From positions 62,001 through 126,000 of the forward strand of contig JADJLJ010000005.1 in the NCBI GenBank assembly GCA_016710165.1: a DNA stretch of 64,000 bases, in the 5' to 3' direction. This document shows positions 34,093 to 42,087 of the stretch, one piece after another. The translations under genes were made by a program, and so were the position numbers. The DNA comes from Chitinophagaceae bacterium (GTDB taxonomy: Bacteria > Bacteroidota > Bacteroidia > Chitinophagales > Chitinophagaceae). Numbering within the stretch: position 1 is the first letter of the stretch; every line of letters begins with the position of its first letter. The notes under the pieces were generated by a model. The model was not told the origin of the DNA, made no database searches, and saw only the letters and a list, made by a program, of their open reading frames with translations.

Positions 34093-34284
34093 TTGAGTGC
34101 ACTATTCATTTTGATCGGGATAAGTATCCTGGTAGCGGCAGGTTTTTTAACTGCTTTTTTATGGAGCGTTAAAAACGGCCAGTACGATGATGATTATACC
34201 CCTTCTGTAAGGATATTGTTTGACGATATGAAAAAACCAAAATCCTCCTCATCCACTGATACAACTTTAACTCAAACCAAATAA
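34093..34284 (+). CDS. ccoS: CcoS cbb3 oxidase assembly protein
   Basis: A 63-residue small membrane protein with one N-terminal TM helix (SALFILIGISILVAAGFLTAFLW) followed by SVKNGQYDDDYTPSVRILFDD, the classic CcoS tail. It is needed for cofactor insertion into cbb3 oxidase. The start codon is a TTG; no ATG is suitably placed. It lies about 15 bases after the expected transcription start and 12 bases before ccoNO. Confidence 0.9.
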   Translation: MSALFILIGISILVAAGFLTAFLWSVKNGQYDDDYTPSVRILFDDMKKPKSSSSTDTTLTQTK

Positions 34285-34296
34285 CCAAATAACAAC

Positions 34297-36432
34297 ATGC
34301 AGGTAGAAAAATTTTATTATGACAACCGTATTGTAAAGAATTTTACATACGCTACCATCCTGTGGGGCGCTGTTGGAATGCTTGTCGGCCTCTGGGTTGC
34401 GCTGCAGCTGGTATTTCCGCAGCTTAACATAACCCAGTATGGTTCTTTCGGCAAACTTCGTCCGCTGCACACCAATGCAGTGATATTCGCCTTTGTCGGA
34501 AACGGCATTTTCATGGGTGTGTATTATTCGCTGCAACGCCTGTGCAAGGCAAGGATGTTCAGCGATAAACTGAGTAATATCCATTTCTGGGGATGGCAGC
34601 TCATCATTGTTGCTGCCGCCATTACACTCCCGGTTGGATTGACCCAGGGCGCCGAGTATGCAGAACTCATCTGGCCAATTGACCTGGCCATCACCATCAT
34701 CTGGGTGGTATTTGGCTGGAATATGTTTGGTACCATCATCAAAAGAAGGGAAAAACACCTGTATGTGGCCATCTGGTTTTACATTGCCACATTTGTAACG
34801 GTTGCTGTACTGCACATCATCCGTTCCGGGCAATTGCCTTATTCCTGGCTGCACAGTTACAGCTGGTATTCCGGCGTACAGGATGCATTGGTACAGTGGT
34901 GGTATGGCCACAATGCGGTGGCATTCTTTTTAACAACGCCTTACCTGGGACTGATGTACTACTTCATGCCCAAGGCTGCCAACCGTCCTGTTTATTCCTA
35001 TAAGCTTTCCATCATCCACTTCTGGGCGCTGATATTCTTATATATCTGGGCCGGTCCGCACCACCTGTTATATACCGCTTTGCCAAACTGGGCACAATCA
35101 CTGGGTGTTGTATTTTCGGTGATGCTTATTTTTCCAAGCTGGGGCGGTATGATCAATGGGTTGCTCACTTTACGTGGCGCCTGGGACAGGGTACGGGATG
35201 ATGTGATCCTGAAATTCTTTGTGGTGGCGGTTACCGCTTATGGTATGGCAACTTTTGAAGGCCCGATGCTTTCCCTAAAAAATGTAAATGCCGTGGCACA
35301 CTTTACCGACTGGATCATTGCCCACGTACATGTGGGTGCACTGGGCTGGAACGGTATGCTGACCTTTGGGGTGATCTACTGGCTGATACCCCGCATATTC
35401 AAAACCGAACTGTATTCAAAGAAACTGGCCAACAACCATTTCTGGCTGGGCACACTGGGTATTCTGTTCTACGCCATTCCGTTGTACTGGGCTGGTTTCA
35501 CCCAAAGCTCCATGTGGAAGCAGTTTACCGAAGCCGGCCAGTTGAAATATACTTTCCTGGAAACAGTTACGTACCTGAAACCCTTCTACGCGATGCGTTC
35601 TGTAGGCGGTACCTTATTCCTGATCGGGGTGTTCATCATGTTCTATAATATCTACAAGACCGTTAAAAAGGGAAGCCTGGTAGCCAATGAAGAAGCAGAA
35701 GCCGCCCCGCTGGCCAAGGAATATGTAAAACACAGCGGCGAACACTGGCACCGTGCCATTGAAAGAAAACCCGTTCAGTTCATGATACTGAGTTTAGTGG
35801 TGATACTGATCGGGGGTATCATTGAAATTGTTCCGACCTTCTTAATAAAATCAAACGTGCCAACCATCACTGCGGTAAAACCCTATACAGCTCTTGAACT
35901 GCAGGGCCGGGATATTTATGTGCGGGAAGGTTGTTATGTATGCCACTCTCAGATGATACGGCCCTTCCGGAGTGAGACCGTACGTTATGGCGAATATTCA
36001 AAAGCAGGCGAGTTTGTGTACGACCGGCCATTCGTTTGGGGCAGTAAGCGTACCGGCCCTGACCTGGCAAGAGAAGGCACGGGCGACCTGAAAAAATCCG
36101 ATGGATGGCACTTCCGCCACTTCCGGGAACCCTCTTCCATGAGCGAGGGTTCCATCATGCCTTCTTATCCCTTCCTGATGGAACAGGTGATTGATACCTC
36201 AAGCACAGCGGCAAAGATCAATGCCATGCGCAAGCTGGGAGTGCCTTATGATAAGGGGTATGAAAAATATGCCAACGAAGAACTGATGCAGCAGGCAAAT
36301 GGTATCCGCATCAACTTAAAAGTGGAAGGCATCCAGATACCTGCCGACCGGGAAGTGATCGCGTTGATCGCCTACATGCAGCGCCTGGGAAAAGACATCA
36401 GTAAAAATAAAACCGCCACCGTAAATCAATAA
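34297..36432 (+). CDS. ccoNO: CcoN-CcoO fusion, cbb3 oxidase subunits I and II
   Basis: A 711-residue fusion. Residues 1 to about 470 form the 12-TM CcoN with heme and CuB histidines in LRPLHTNAVIF, WYGHNAVAFFL, GPHHLLYT and HFTDWIIAHVHVGALGWNG. From about 495 an anchored monoheme CcoO follows, with CYVCHSQMIRPFRSE near residue 547 and WGSKRTGPDLAREG near 585. Such CcoNO fusions are typical of Bacteroidota. The enzyme is a high-affinity terminal oxidase in the inner membrane. It is the core of the ccoS-NO-Q-P-G-H operon. Confidence 0.95.
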   Translation: MQVEKFYYDNRIVKNFTYATILWGAVGMLVGLWVALQLVFPQLNITQYGSFGKLRPLHTNAVIFAFVGNGIFMGVYYSLQRLCKARMFSDKLSNIHFWGWQLIIVAAAITLPVGLTQGAEYAELIWPIDLAITIIWVVFGWNMFGTIIKRREKHLYVAIWFYIATFVTVAVLHIIRSGQLPYSWLHSYSWYSGVQDALVQWWYGHNAVAFFLTTPYLGLMYYFMPKAANRPVYSYKLSIIHFWALIFLYIWAGPHHLLYTALPNWAQSLGVVFSVMLIFPSWGGMINGLLTLRGAWDRVRDDVILKFFVVAVTAYGMATFEGPMLSLKNVNAVAHFTDWIIAHVHVGALGWNGMLTFGVIYWLIPRIFKTELYSKKLANNHFWLGTLGILFYAIPLYWAGFTQSSMWKQFTEAGQLKYTFLETVTYLKPFYAMRSVGGTLFLIGVFIMFYNIYKTVKKGSLVANEEAEAAPLAKEYVKHSGEHWHRAIERKPVQFMILSLVVILIGGIIEIVPTFLIKSNVPTITAVKPYTALELQGRDIYVREGCYVCHSQMIRPFRSETVRYGEYSKAGEFVYDRPFVWGSKRTGPDLAREGTGDLKKSDGWHFRHFREPSSMSEGSIMPSYPFLMEQVIDTSSTAAKINAMRKLGVPYDKGYEKYANEELMQQANGIRINLKVEGIQIPADREVIALIAYMQRLGKDISKNKTATVNQ

Positions 36433-36435
36433 GCC

Positions 36436-36627
36436 ATGTTCAAATTCATAAAACAATATGCCGAAACGATCAACAACGTAGACATCTACCCGATCATCTC
36501 CCTGTTCATCTTTTTTACCTTTTTTGTGGTATTGCTGGTGCTGGTTAAACGGATGAAGAAGGAACGGGTGGAAACGCTGGCCAATATTCCTTTTGACAAC
36601 GAAGAAACAACCAACTCAATCAGTTAA
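36436..36627 (+). CDS. ccoQ: CcoQ-like small membrane protein
   Basis: A 63-residue protein with one TM helix (YPIISLFIFFTFFVVLLVLVKRM, about residues 18-40) and a short charged tail. Size and position between ccoNO and ccoP identify it as the CcoQ/FixQ equivalent, which stabilises cbb3 oxidase. Sequence conservation in this family is low, so the call rests mainly on context. Confidence 0.8.
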   Translation: MFKFIKQYAETINNVDIYPIISLFIFFTFFVVLLVLVKRMKKERVETLANIPFDNEETTNSIS

Positions 36628-36637
36628 AATTTACAGT

Positions 36638-37831
36638 ATGATACGCAACAGATCCAATCAACATAAAATTACATTCACTGCCCTGGCATTGCTTGCAGGC
36701 AATGTGCTGGCAGCACAGACCACTACGCCGGCAACCGCCCAGCCGGCTTCTTCGGGGTACAACCAGCTGGCTGTTCTGCTGGTGGTGATGATCATTGCAC
36801 TGGCTTTCGTCATCTGGGGCATGGGCCGTGTGCTTACTGCGCTGGGCAGGCTATTGCTTGATAAAAGCAAAGAAGCATCCAGGGCGCTCCCGGTGATCAT
36901 GCTTACCGGTCTTTCCCTGCTGAGCCAGTTGGGTTTTGCTCAGGATGCTGGTGCTGTTAAAGCGGCAGAACCAAATTTCGGGGGACTTTCTTCCACTTCC
37001 TTTTACCTCTTTGTTACCGTAATAGGGCTGGAGATCCTGGTGATCCTCTTTCTTGCCTTTTCGATCCGCAGGATATATACCGACCTGTTGCCGCAGAAAG
37101 CAAAAGCAGTAAAGGAGCGGTCAAAATTTGCAACCTGGTGGTCGGGTATGGATAAAAGGATATTTACCAGGGCCGTGGCGGTGGAACAGGAAGCAGATGT
37201 TTTGCTGGATCACGATTATGACGGCATCAAGGAACTGGATAATGCATTACCACCCTGGTGGAAGTATGGTTTCTATATTACCATCGTGGTTGCTTTTGTT
37301 TACCTGCTCAACTTTCATGTATTTGGCATTGGTAAGAACCCTACCGAAGAATACAATGCCGAAATGGAAAAGGCCCGGATCGAAAAAGAGATTTACGAGG
37401 CCAGCAACAAGGATAAGGTGGATGAGAATAATGTGCCCATGGCAGATGCAGCCGGCCTCAAAGCCGGGGAAAAACTTTTTGAACTGAATTGTGTTGCCTG
37501 TCATTTAAAAAGCGGGGGAGGAAATGTTGGACCGAACCTCACAGACGATTACTGGCTGCACAAAGGATCGCTGAATGATATATACCATACCATCAAAGTG
37601 GGTTATCCCGACAAGGGTATGCAATCGTGGAGCAACCAGTTTACTCCCAAGGAGATCAGCTACCTGGCCAGTTACATCAAAACCCTGCGGGGAACCAATC
37701 CACCCGGTGCAAAAGCGCCCCAGGGCGATTTGTATGTGGAAGGTGCTGCGGCTGTAAAGGATTCAGCATCGGTTGCAAGGCCCGATTCAGTGGCTGCCGT
37801 GAAGGCAGACTCGGTTTCGGTAAAAAAATAA
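36638..37831 (+). CDS. ccoP: CcoP, cbb3 oxidase cytochrome c subunit with one heme site
   Basis: A 397-residue protein. An N-terminal signal or TM region (TFTALALLAGNVLAAQ) is followed by TM segments near residues 42-65, 86-100 and 120-145, then the FixP-type segment DHDYDGIKELDNALPPWWKYGFYITIVVAFVYLL (about 190-223) and one cytochrome c domain with CVACH near 286 and MQSWSNQFTPKE near 328. Proteobacterial CcoP has two hemes; a single CxxCH is seen here, as in other Bacteroidota. The tail is rich in Val, Ala, Asp and Ser. The ATG at 36638 is chosen because it follows ccoQ by 10 bases. Confidence 0.93.
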   Translation: MIRNRSNQHKITFTALALLAGNVLAAQTTTPATAQPASSGYNQLAVLLVVMIIALAFVIWGMGRVLTALGRLLLDKSKEASRALPVIMLTGLSLLSQLGFAQDAGAVKAAEPNFGGLSSTSFYLFVTVIGLEILVILFLAFSIRRIYTDLLPQKAKAVKERSKFATWWSGMDKRIFTRAVAVEQEADVLLDHDYDGIKELDNALPPWWKYGFYITIVVAFVYLLNFHVFGIGKNPTEEYNAEMEKARIEKEIYEASNKDKVDENNVPMADAAGLKAGEKLFELNCVACHLKSGGGNVGPNLTDDYWLHKGSLNDIYHTIKVGYPDKGMQSWSNQFTPKEISYLASYIKTLRGTNPPGAKAPQGDLYVEGAAAVKDSASVARPDSVAAVKADSVSVKK

Positions 37832-37835
37832 AAAA

Positions 37836-39317
37836 ATGGCAGAAACTGTTGTAAAAGATAAAAAGGAATCCTTCCGGGATTCGGTTGCTACCATCAGCAA
37901 GGAGGGCAGACGTAATTTTATCATGCCCAAAAAGCCCAGGGGCAGGCTGTACAACCTCCGTACCTGGTTCAGCATCTTTTATCTTATCATTTTTTTCACC
38001 CTGCCTTTCATAAAAGTGAATGATGAACCCCTGTTCATGTTCAACGTGCTGGAAAGAAAGTTCATCTTTTTCGGGATGATCTTCTGGCCGCAGGACTTTT
38101 TCATTTTTGGGATCGGCATGCTTGCGTTCATTGTCTTCGTTATTCTCTTCACGGTCGTTTTCGGACGTGTATTCTGCGGATGGGCCTGTCCCCAGACCAT
38201 TTTTATGGAAATGGTGTTCCGCAAAATTGAATACTGGATCGACGGGGATTCAAATAAACAACGTTTGTTAAAAGGAATGCCGTGGAATGGGGAGAAGATA
38301 AGAAAGCGGGTCGTGAAGTTCGTTGTGTTCTTCCTCATCTCTTTCATTATCGCAAACTTCTTCCTGGCATATCTCATCAGCATGGATAAGCTGATCGGGT
38401 ATATTGAAAATCCTGCAGCACATGTTGGTACGCTCATCTCCCTGCTGGTATTCACCAGTGTTTTCTTTTTTGTGTACTGGTGGTTCCGGGAGCAGGCATG
38501 CATTGTGGTTTGCCCCTACGGCAGGCTGCAGGGGGTGTTGCTTGATAAAAATTCCATCGTGGTTGCCTATGATCATAAAAGGGGGGAACCACGGGGCAAG
38601 CTTAAAAAGGCCGAAGACCACGACTGCAAATGTGTTGATTGCAAGGAAGAGGGTGCCTGTAAAAGCATGAATTCGAAACTGGAGGCAATGATAAGGCAGG
38701 GAGATTGCATCGACTGCTTTGCCTGTGTACGGGTTTGCCCTACGGGCATCGACATACGCAACGGTACCCAGCTTGAATGCGTGAACTGTACCGCCTGCAT
38801 TGATGCCTGCGATGCGATCATGGACAGCATTGAAAAGCCAAAGGGCCTCATCCGCTATGCATCGGAGAACAGCATCAGCAGTGGGGTGAAACTGAAGATC
38901 AATGCAAGGATCAAAGCCTATTCTGCTGTGCTTCTTCTGCTTTTATCCCTGCTGGCATTTCTAATTGTAAGCAGGACCGACCTGGATGCCCGGTTAATGC
39001 GTACGGCAGGAATGACATACACCACGTTGCCGGACGGAAGGATAAGCAACCTCTACAACCTGAAGCTGGCGAATAAGACCCACCAGGACATTGATTTCAG
39101 CCTGATGCTGGAAGGCCTGAAGGGCGATATCTCCTTTGTGGGAAGCGGTAGTATGACGGTGCGGAAAGAAGCCTATTCAAACCTGCAGTTCCTGATCATA
39201 CTGGATCCCAAACAACTGAAGGGCTGGAAAACAGAGATCCGGATGGGTATGTATGAGAAGGGGAAAAAAATAAAGACGATCACGGCCAAATTTATCGGGC
39301 CGGAAGTATATAATTAA
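37836..39317 (+). CDS. ccoG: CcoG, cbb3 oxidase accessory Fe-S protein
   Basis: A 493-residue membrane protein with about five TM helices and two ferredoxin-type [4Fe-4S] motifs (CIDCFACVRVCPTGIDIR and CVNCTACIDACDAIMD, about residues 290-330). FCGWACPQTIFMEMVFR is near residue 112, and CIVVCPYGRLQG near 222. An immunoglobulin-like FixG C-terminal domain follows (about 390-493). CcoG reduces Cu(II) to Cu(I) for CcoN assembly. An extra cysteine run, DHDCKCVDCKEEGACK (about 265-280), is present. It starts four bases after ccoP. Confidence 0.94.
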   Translation: MAETVVKDKKESFRDSVATISKEGRRNFIMPKKPRGRLYNLRTWFSIFYLIIFFTLPFIKVNDEPLFMFNVLERKFIFFGMIFWPQDFFIFGIGMLAFIVFVILFTVVFGRVFCGWACPQTIFMEMVFRKIEYWIDGDSNKQRLLKGMPWNGEKIRKRVVKFVVFFLISFIIANFFLAYLISMDKLIGYIENPAAHVGTLISLLVFTSVFFFVYWWFREQACIVVCPYGRLQGVLLDKNSIVVAYDHKRGEPRGKLKKAEDHDCKCVDCKEEGACKSMNSKLEAMIRQGDCIDCFACVRVCPTGIDIRNGTQLECVNCTACIDACDAIMDSIEKPKGLIRYASENSISSGVKLKINARIKAYSAVLLLLLSLLAFLIVSRTDLDARLMRTAGMTYTTLPDGRISNLYNLKLANKTHQDIDFSLMLEGLKGDISFVGSGSMTVRKEAYSNLQFLIILDPKQLKGWKTEIRMGMYEKGKKIKTITAKFIGPEVYN

Positions 39318-39328
39318 AACCAACTATT

Positions 39329-39760
39329 ATGAACTGGGGATATAAAATACTGTTTGTGTACATCGCATTTGTGGCGGGCATCCTGGCAATGGTCTTCGGA
39401 TCATCTTCTCAGAAAGTAGACCTGGTAACGCCGGATTATTATGCCAAAGAGCTGAAGTACCAGGATAAGATCGATGAGTTGGGACGGGTTGCCGCATTAT
39501 CGGCGCCGGTAACGTATGAGCTTACGGACGATAAACTGGTCATTTCCTTCCCGAAGGATTTCACGGGTAAGAAACTGGTTGGCGAGGCCGTACTTTATTG
39601 TCCTTCCGATGAGAACAAGGACATAAAAAAGAATTTTTCTGTGCAGGATGAACCACTGAGCATCCCGCTGGGGCAGGGCAAAACGGGAATGTATGAGTTG
39701 CAGCTAAGCTGGAAGGAGGGTACCGTGAGCTATTATTTTGAGAAGAGGATATTCATATAA
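39329..39760 (+). CDS. ccoH: FixH/CcoH family protein
   Basis: A 143-residue protein with one N-terminal TM helix (ILFVYIAFVAGILAMVFGSS) and the FixH signature VDLVTPDYYAKELKYQDKIDELGR near residues 32-55, followed by a small periplasmic beta domain. It is needed for assembly or stability of cbb3 oxidase. It follows ccoG by 11 bases in the same operon. Confidence 0.92.
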   Translation: MNWGYKILFVYIAFVAGILAMVFGSSSQKVDLVTPDYYAKELKYQDKIDELGRVAALSAPVTYELTDDKLVISFPKDFTGKKLVGEAVLYCPSDENKDIKKNFSVQDEPLSIPLGQGKTGMYELQLSWKEGTVSYYFEKRIFI

Positions 39761-39787
39761 AACGATCCAAAAAAAGCAGACCGGAAA

Positions 39788-40501
39788 ATGACTGAACTGA
39801 TACTTGCGGCATTTACCATGGGGATACTGGGAAGTTTCCATTGTGTAGGCATGTGCGGACCTTTGGCCATGTCATTGCCCCTGCGCACCGACAGCCACTG
39901 GTCTAAATTTTCAGGCGCATTGATTTATAACACCGGCCGCATTGTAACGTATGCTGTGTTTGGACTGCTGTTTGGCGCCATAGGAAAGACCTTTTCGTTA
40001 TTTGGTTACCAGCAATGGTTGAGCATTGTATTGGGAGTGCTTATCATTGTATTCATCATTCTGCCGAAAAGGATATCGGCATTGCAGAACCGTAATGCCG
40101 GTTTGTGGCTGTATGAAAAAGTACGTTCAGCGATCGGCAGGCTTTTCCTGCAGGGTACCGGTGCATCTTTATTTTCCATCGGGTTGCTGAATGGCTTATT
40201 GCCCTGCGGGCTGGTTTATATGGCTGCGGCGGGAGCGGTTGCCACCGGCGACATTGTTTACAGTATTGTGTTCATGGCTTTTTTCGGACTGGGTACCTTG
40301 CCGGTCATGTGGAGCGTTGCATTCCTGGGCAATTTTGTAAGCCTGGGTATCCGGAAAAGGATCCGTAAAGCATATCCCTATATGATGGCAGGTATGGCCT
40401 GCCTGCTCATTCTGCGGGGAATGGGACTGGGTATACCGTATGTGAGTCCGAAAGCTGCGGAAAAAAAGGTGGATGCAATTGAATGCTGTGTGAAACCCTG
40501 A
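39788..40501 (+). CDS. Sulfite exporter TauE/SafE-family (CcoH-associated UreH-like) membrane protein
   Basis: A 237-residue six- to seven-TM protein. The N-terminal GSFHCVGMCGPLAMSLPL near residues 15-32, with two cysteines and a histidine, and GLLNGLLPCGLVYMAAAGA near 137-155 are the motifs of the DsbD/UreH-like group routinely found at the end of cco operons. A copper-handling or metal-export role in oxidase maturation is the usual proposal. The C-terminal IECCVKP adds a cysteine pair. Its stop codon overlaps the distal dyad of the following promoter. Confidence 0.85.
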   Translation: MTELILAAFTMGILGSFHCVGMCGPLAMSLPLRTDSHWSKFSGALIYNTGRIVTYAVFGLLFGAIGKTFSLFGYQQWLSIVLGVLIIVFIILPKRISALQNRNAGLWLYEKVRSAIGRLFLQGTGASLFSIGLLNGLLPCGLVYMAAAGAVATGDIVYSIVFMAFFGLGTLPVMWSVAFLGNFVSLGIRKRIRKAYPYMMAGMACLLILRGMGLGIPYVSPKAAEKKVDAIECCVKP

Positions 40502-40563
40502 TTAATCTCAGGTATCGGGGTGATGTTTGTCCTTTATCCCGGCACTATTAGAAAATAGATTTG
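40499..40563 (+). promoter_or_regulatory. Twin-dyad Crp/Fnr-type promoter of the coiled-coil protein
   Basis: TGATTAATCTCA (40499-40510) and TGATGTTTGTCC (40521-40532) each have one mismatch and are 22 bp apart centre to centre. A perfect TAGATTTG -7 box (40556-40563) is centred 33 bp from the proximal dyad. The first three bases are the stop codon of the preceding gene. Confidence 0.68.
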
Positions 40564-40612
40564 TAACATCCATAGAGACTATATAAGTGGAACAGAAAGG
40601 AGAAAAGATCAA

Positions 40613-41002
40613 ATGATAATTATGGCAACTGTTGAAATGTTAAAACCAGGGCAGTTTCATCATGAAAATAAAACCTGGCTGCGCTTGCTGGAATTCTTTA
40701 AACAGGAAAATACCGTTTTGAAAAACCGGCTGGCAGAAGTATTGGATCACAAGACCGATAAAGGTTTCCTGGCGCACGCAGAGCACTTTCAGAACAGTTT
40801 CATTTTAAAAGATGAATTCATTGATGAGTTGCGCCATGATGTGAACATACAGGCCCAGTCACTGACCAGTAAAGATGAGAACGTACTGGATCCTAAGATA
40901 GTAAAGAAGCAGGAAAAACTCCGCAACGAGATGGAGTACCTGGAAGCCGATTTTGCAAAACTCAAGAACGAGTTCAACAAGTACCTTTCCACGAACCTGT
41001 AA
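40613..41002 (+). CDS. Hypothetical coiled-coil protein
   Basis: A 129-residue soluble, highly charged protein without known motifs. Heptad-like helices run over about residues 25-50 (TWLRLLEFFKQENTVLKNRLAEVL) and 90-125 (KKQEKLRNEMEYLEADFAKLKNEF), so a coiled coil or helical bundle is likely. The ATG at 40613 has an AGGAG about 10 bases upstream; a second ATG at 40622 is possible. I do not recognise a family. The twin-dyad promoter puts it in the same regulon as the cco and nos genes, and its position directly after the cco operon suggests a respiration or stress link. Confidence 0.75.
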   Translation: MIIMATVEMLKPGQFHHENKTWLRLLEFFKQENTVLKNRLAEVLDHKTDKGFLAHAEHFQNSFILKDEFIDELRHDVNIQAQSLTSKDENVLDPKIVKKQEKLRNEMEYLEADFAKLKNEFNKYLSTNL

Positions 41003-41004
41003 GG

Positions 41005-42063
41005 TCAGTTCAGCATCGCTGCCAGTTTCTTTTGATTGGTGATGATGATATTCCCTTCGGCAATTTCGATCAGCTTTTCACTCTTAAAATCGCTCAGGGT
41101 GCGGATGAGGGATTCGGTAGCGGTGCCGGCAATATTGGCCAGGTCTTCCCTGGATATGTGCATGGAGAACTTATCCTGGTTTTCCCGTTGATATTTATGC
41201 TGGAGGGTCAGCAACGCATCGGCCACCCGTTTACGGAGGGAATTGTATGCCAGGCCAAGCAGTTGTTCTTCTTTTTCCGAGATGTTCTTGGCCAGCAGTT
41301 TTACAAACTTATGTGTCACTTCCCGGTTATTGAGAAGCAAATTCTCAAATTCCTCTTTCGGTATGATGGAAATGTCGCAGTCTTCAATGGCTTCTGCGGT
41401 TTCTTTATACACGGTTTCTTCCAGCAGGGCGGTGTAGCCAAAAAAATCACCTTCGTTGTAAAGTCCCACGGTCAATTCCTTGCCGGCATCGTTCGTCTTG
41501 AAAGTTTTTACTTTTCCCTTTTGAATATAGAATAAACGGTTCGGGTGGTTGCCCTCGGAGTATATGATCTGTTTCTTCCGGTAATGGTTGATGTGCCGGT
41601 CAGATGCCAGTTCTTTTAAGGCATTATCACCCCGGAAATCATTCAGCATCTGGTGCATGCCTGCTGCATTGCTCTCGTAATTCTTGGCAAACAGGTCGGT
41701 CTTGCGGATGCGGCTTTCCACCGCATTCAGCAGTTCTATATCGCTGAACGGTTTGGTGATGTAATCATCGGCGCCCATTTCCATTCCCTTCCTGAAATCA
41801 CCGCGTTCGGCCTTGGCGGTCAAAAAAATGAATGGGATGCCGGTCAGGTCCGGGTTCTTGTTCAGCAGGTGCAGCACGCCATAGCCATCCAGCACGGGCA
41901 TCATGATGTCGCAGATGATGAGGTCGGGTTTCTCTTCCAGGGCCATCTCCACGCCCACTTTACCGTTCTCGGCTGTACGTACCTTATAACCGGCCAGCTC
42001 AAGTATCTCGGCCGTATTGTCTCTTATTTCATCGTTGTCTTCTATCAGCAGTAGTTGTTTCAT
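41005..42063 (-). CDS. Response regulator with C-terminal Crp-type DNA-binding module
   Basis: A 352-residue fusion. The receiver domain, residues 1-120, has IEDNDE, the phosphorylation aspartate in IICDIMMPVLDG near residue 52, and FLTAKAERGD with the conserved lysine near 103. A cNMP-binding-like barrel spans about 140-260 (YSEGNHPNRLFYIQKGKVKTF), and a winged helix spans about 285-350 (ISREDLANIAGTATESLIRTLSDF). The E-x3-R in the recognition helix suits TGA half sites. It is encoded 24 bases downstream of a PAS histidine kinase and forms a two-component system with it. It is a second candidate for the TGAY-N4-RTCA regulon. Confidence 0.9.
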   Translation of the reverse strand: MKQLLLIEDNDEIRDNTAEILELAGYKVRTAENGKVGVEMALEEKPDLIICDIMMPVLDGYGVLHLLNKNPDLTGIPFIFLTAKAERGDFRKGMEMGADDYITKPFSDIELLNAVESRIRKTDLFAKNYESNAAGMHQMLNDFRGDNALKELASDRHINHYRKKQIIYSEGNHPNRLFYIQKGKVKTFKTNDAGKELTVGLYNEGDFFGYTALLEETVYKETAEAIEDCDISIIPKEEFENLLLNNREVTHKFVKLLAKNISEKEEQLLGLAYNSLRKRVADALLTLQHKYQRENQDKFSMHISREDLANIAGTATESLIRTLSDFKSEKLIEIAEGNIIITNQKKLAAMLN

Positions 42064-42087
42064 ATATAAAAAGACAGTTTAATCCGG

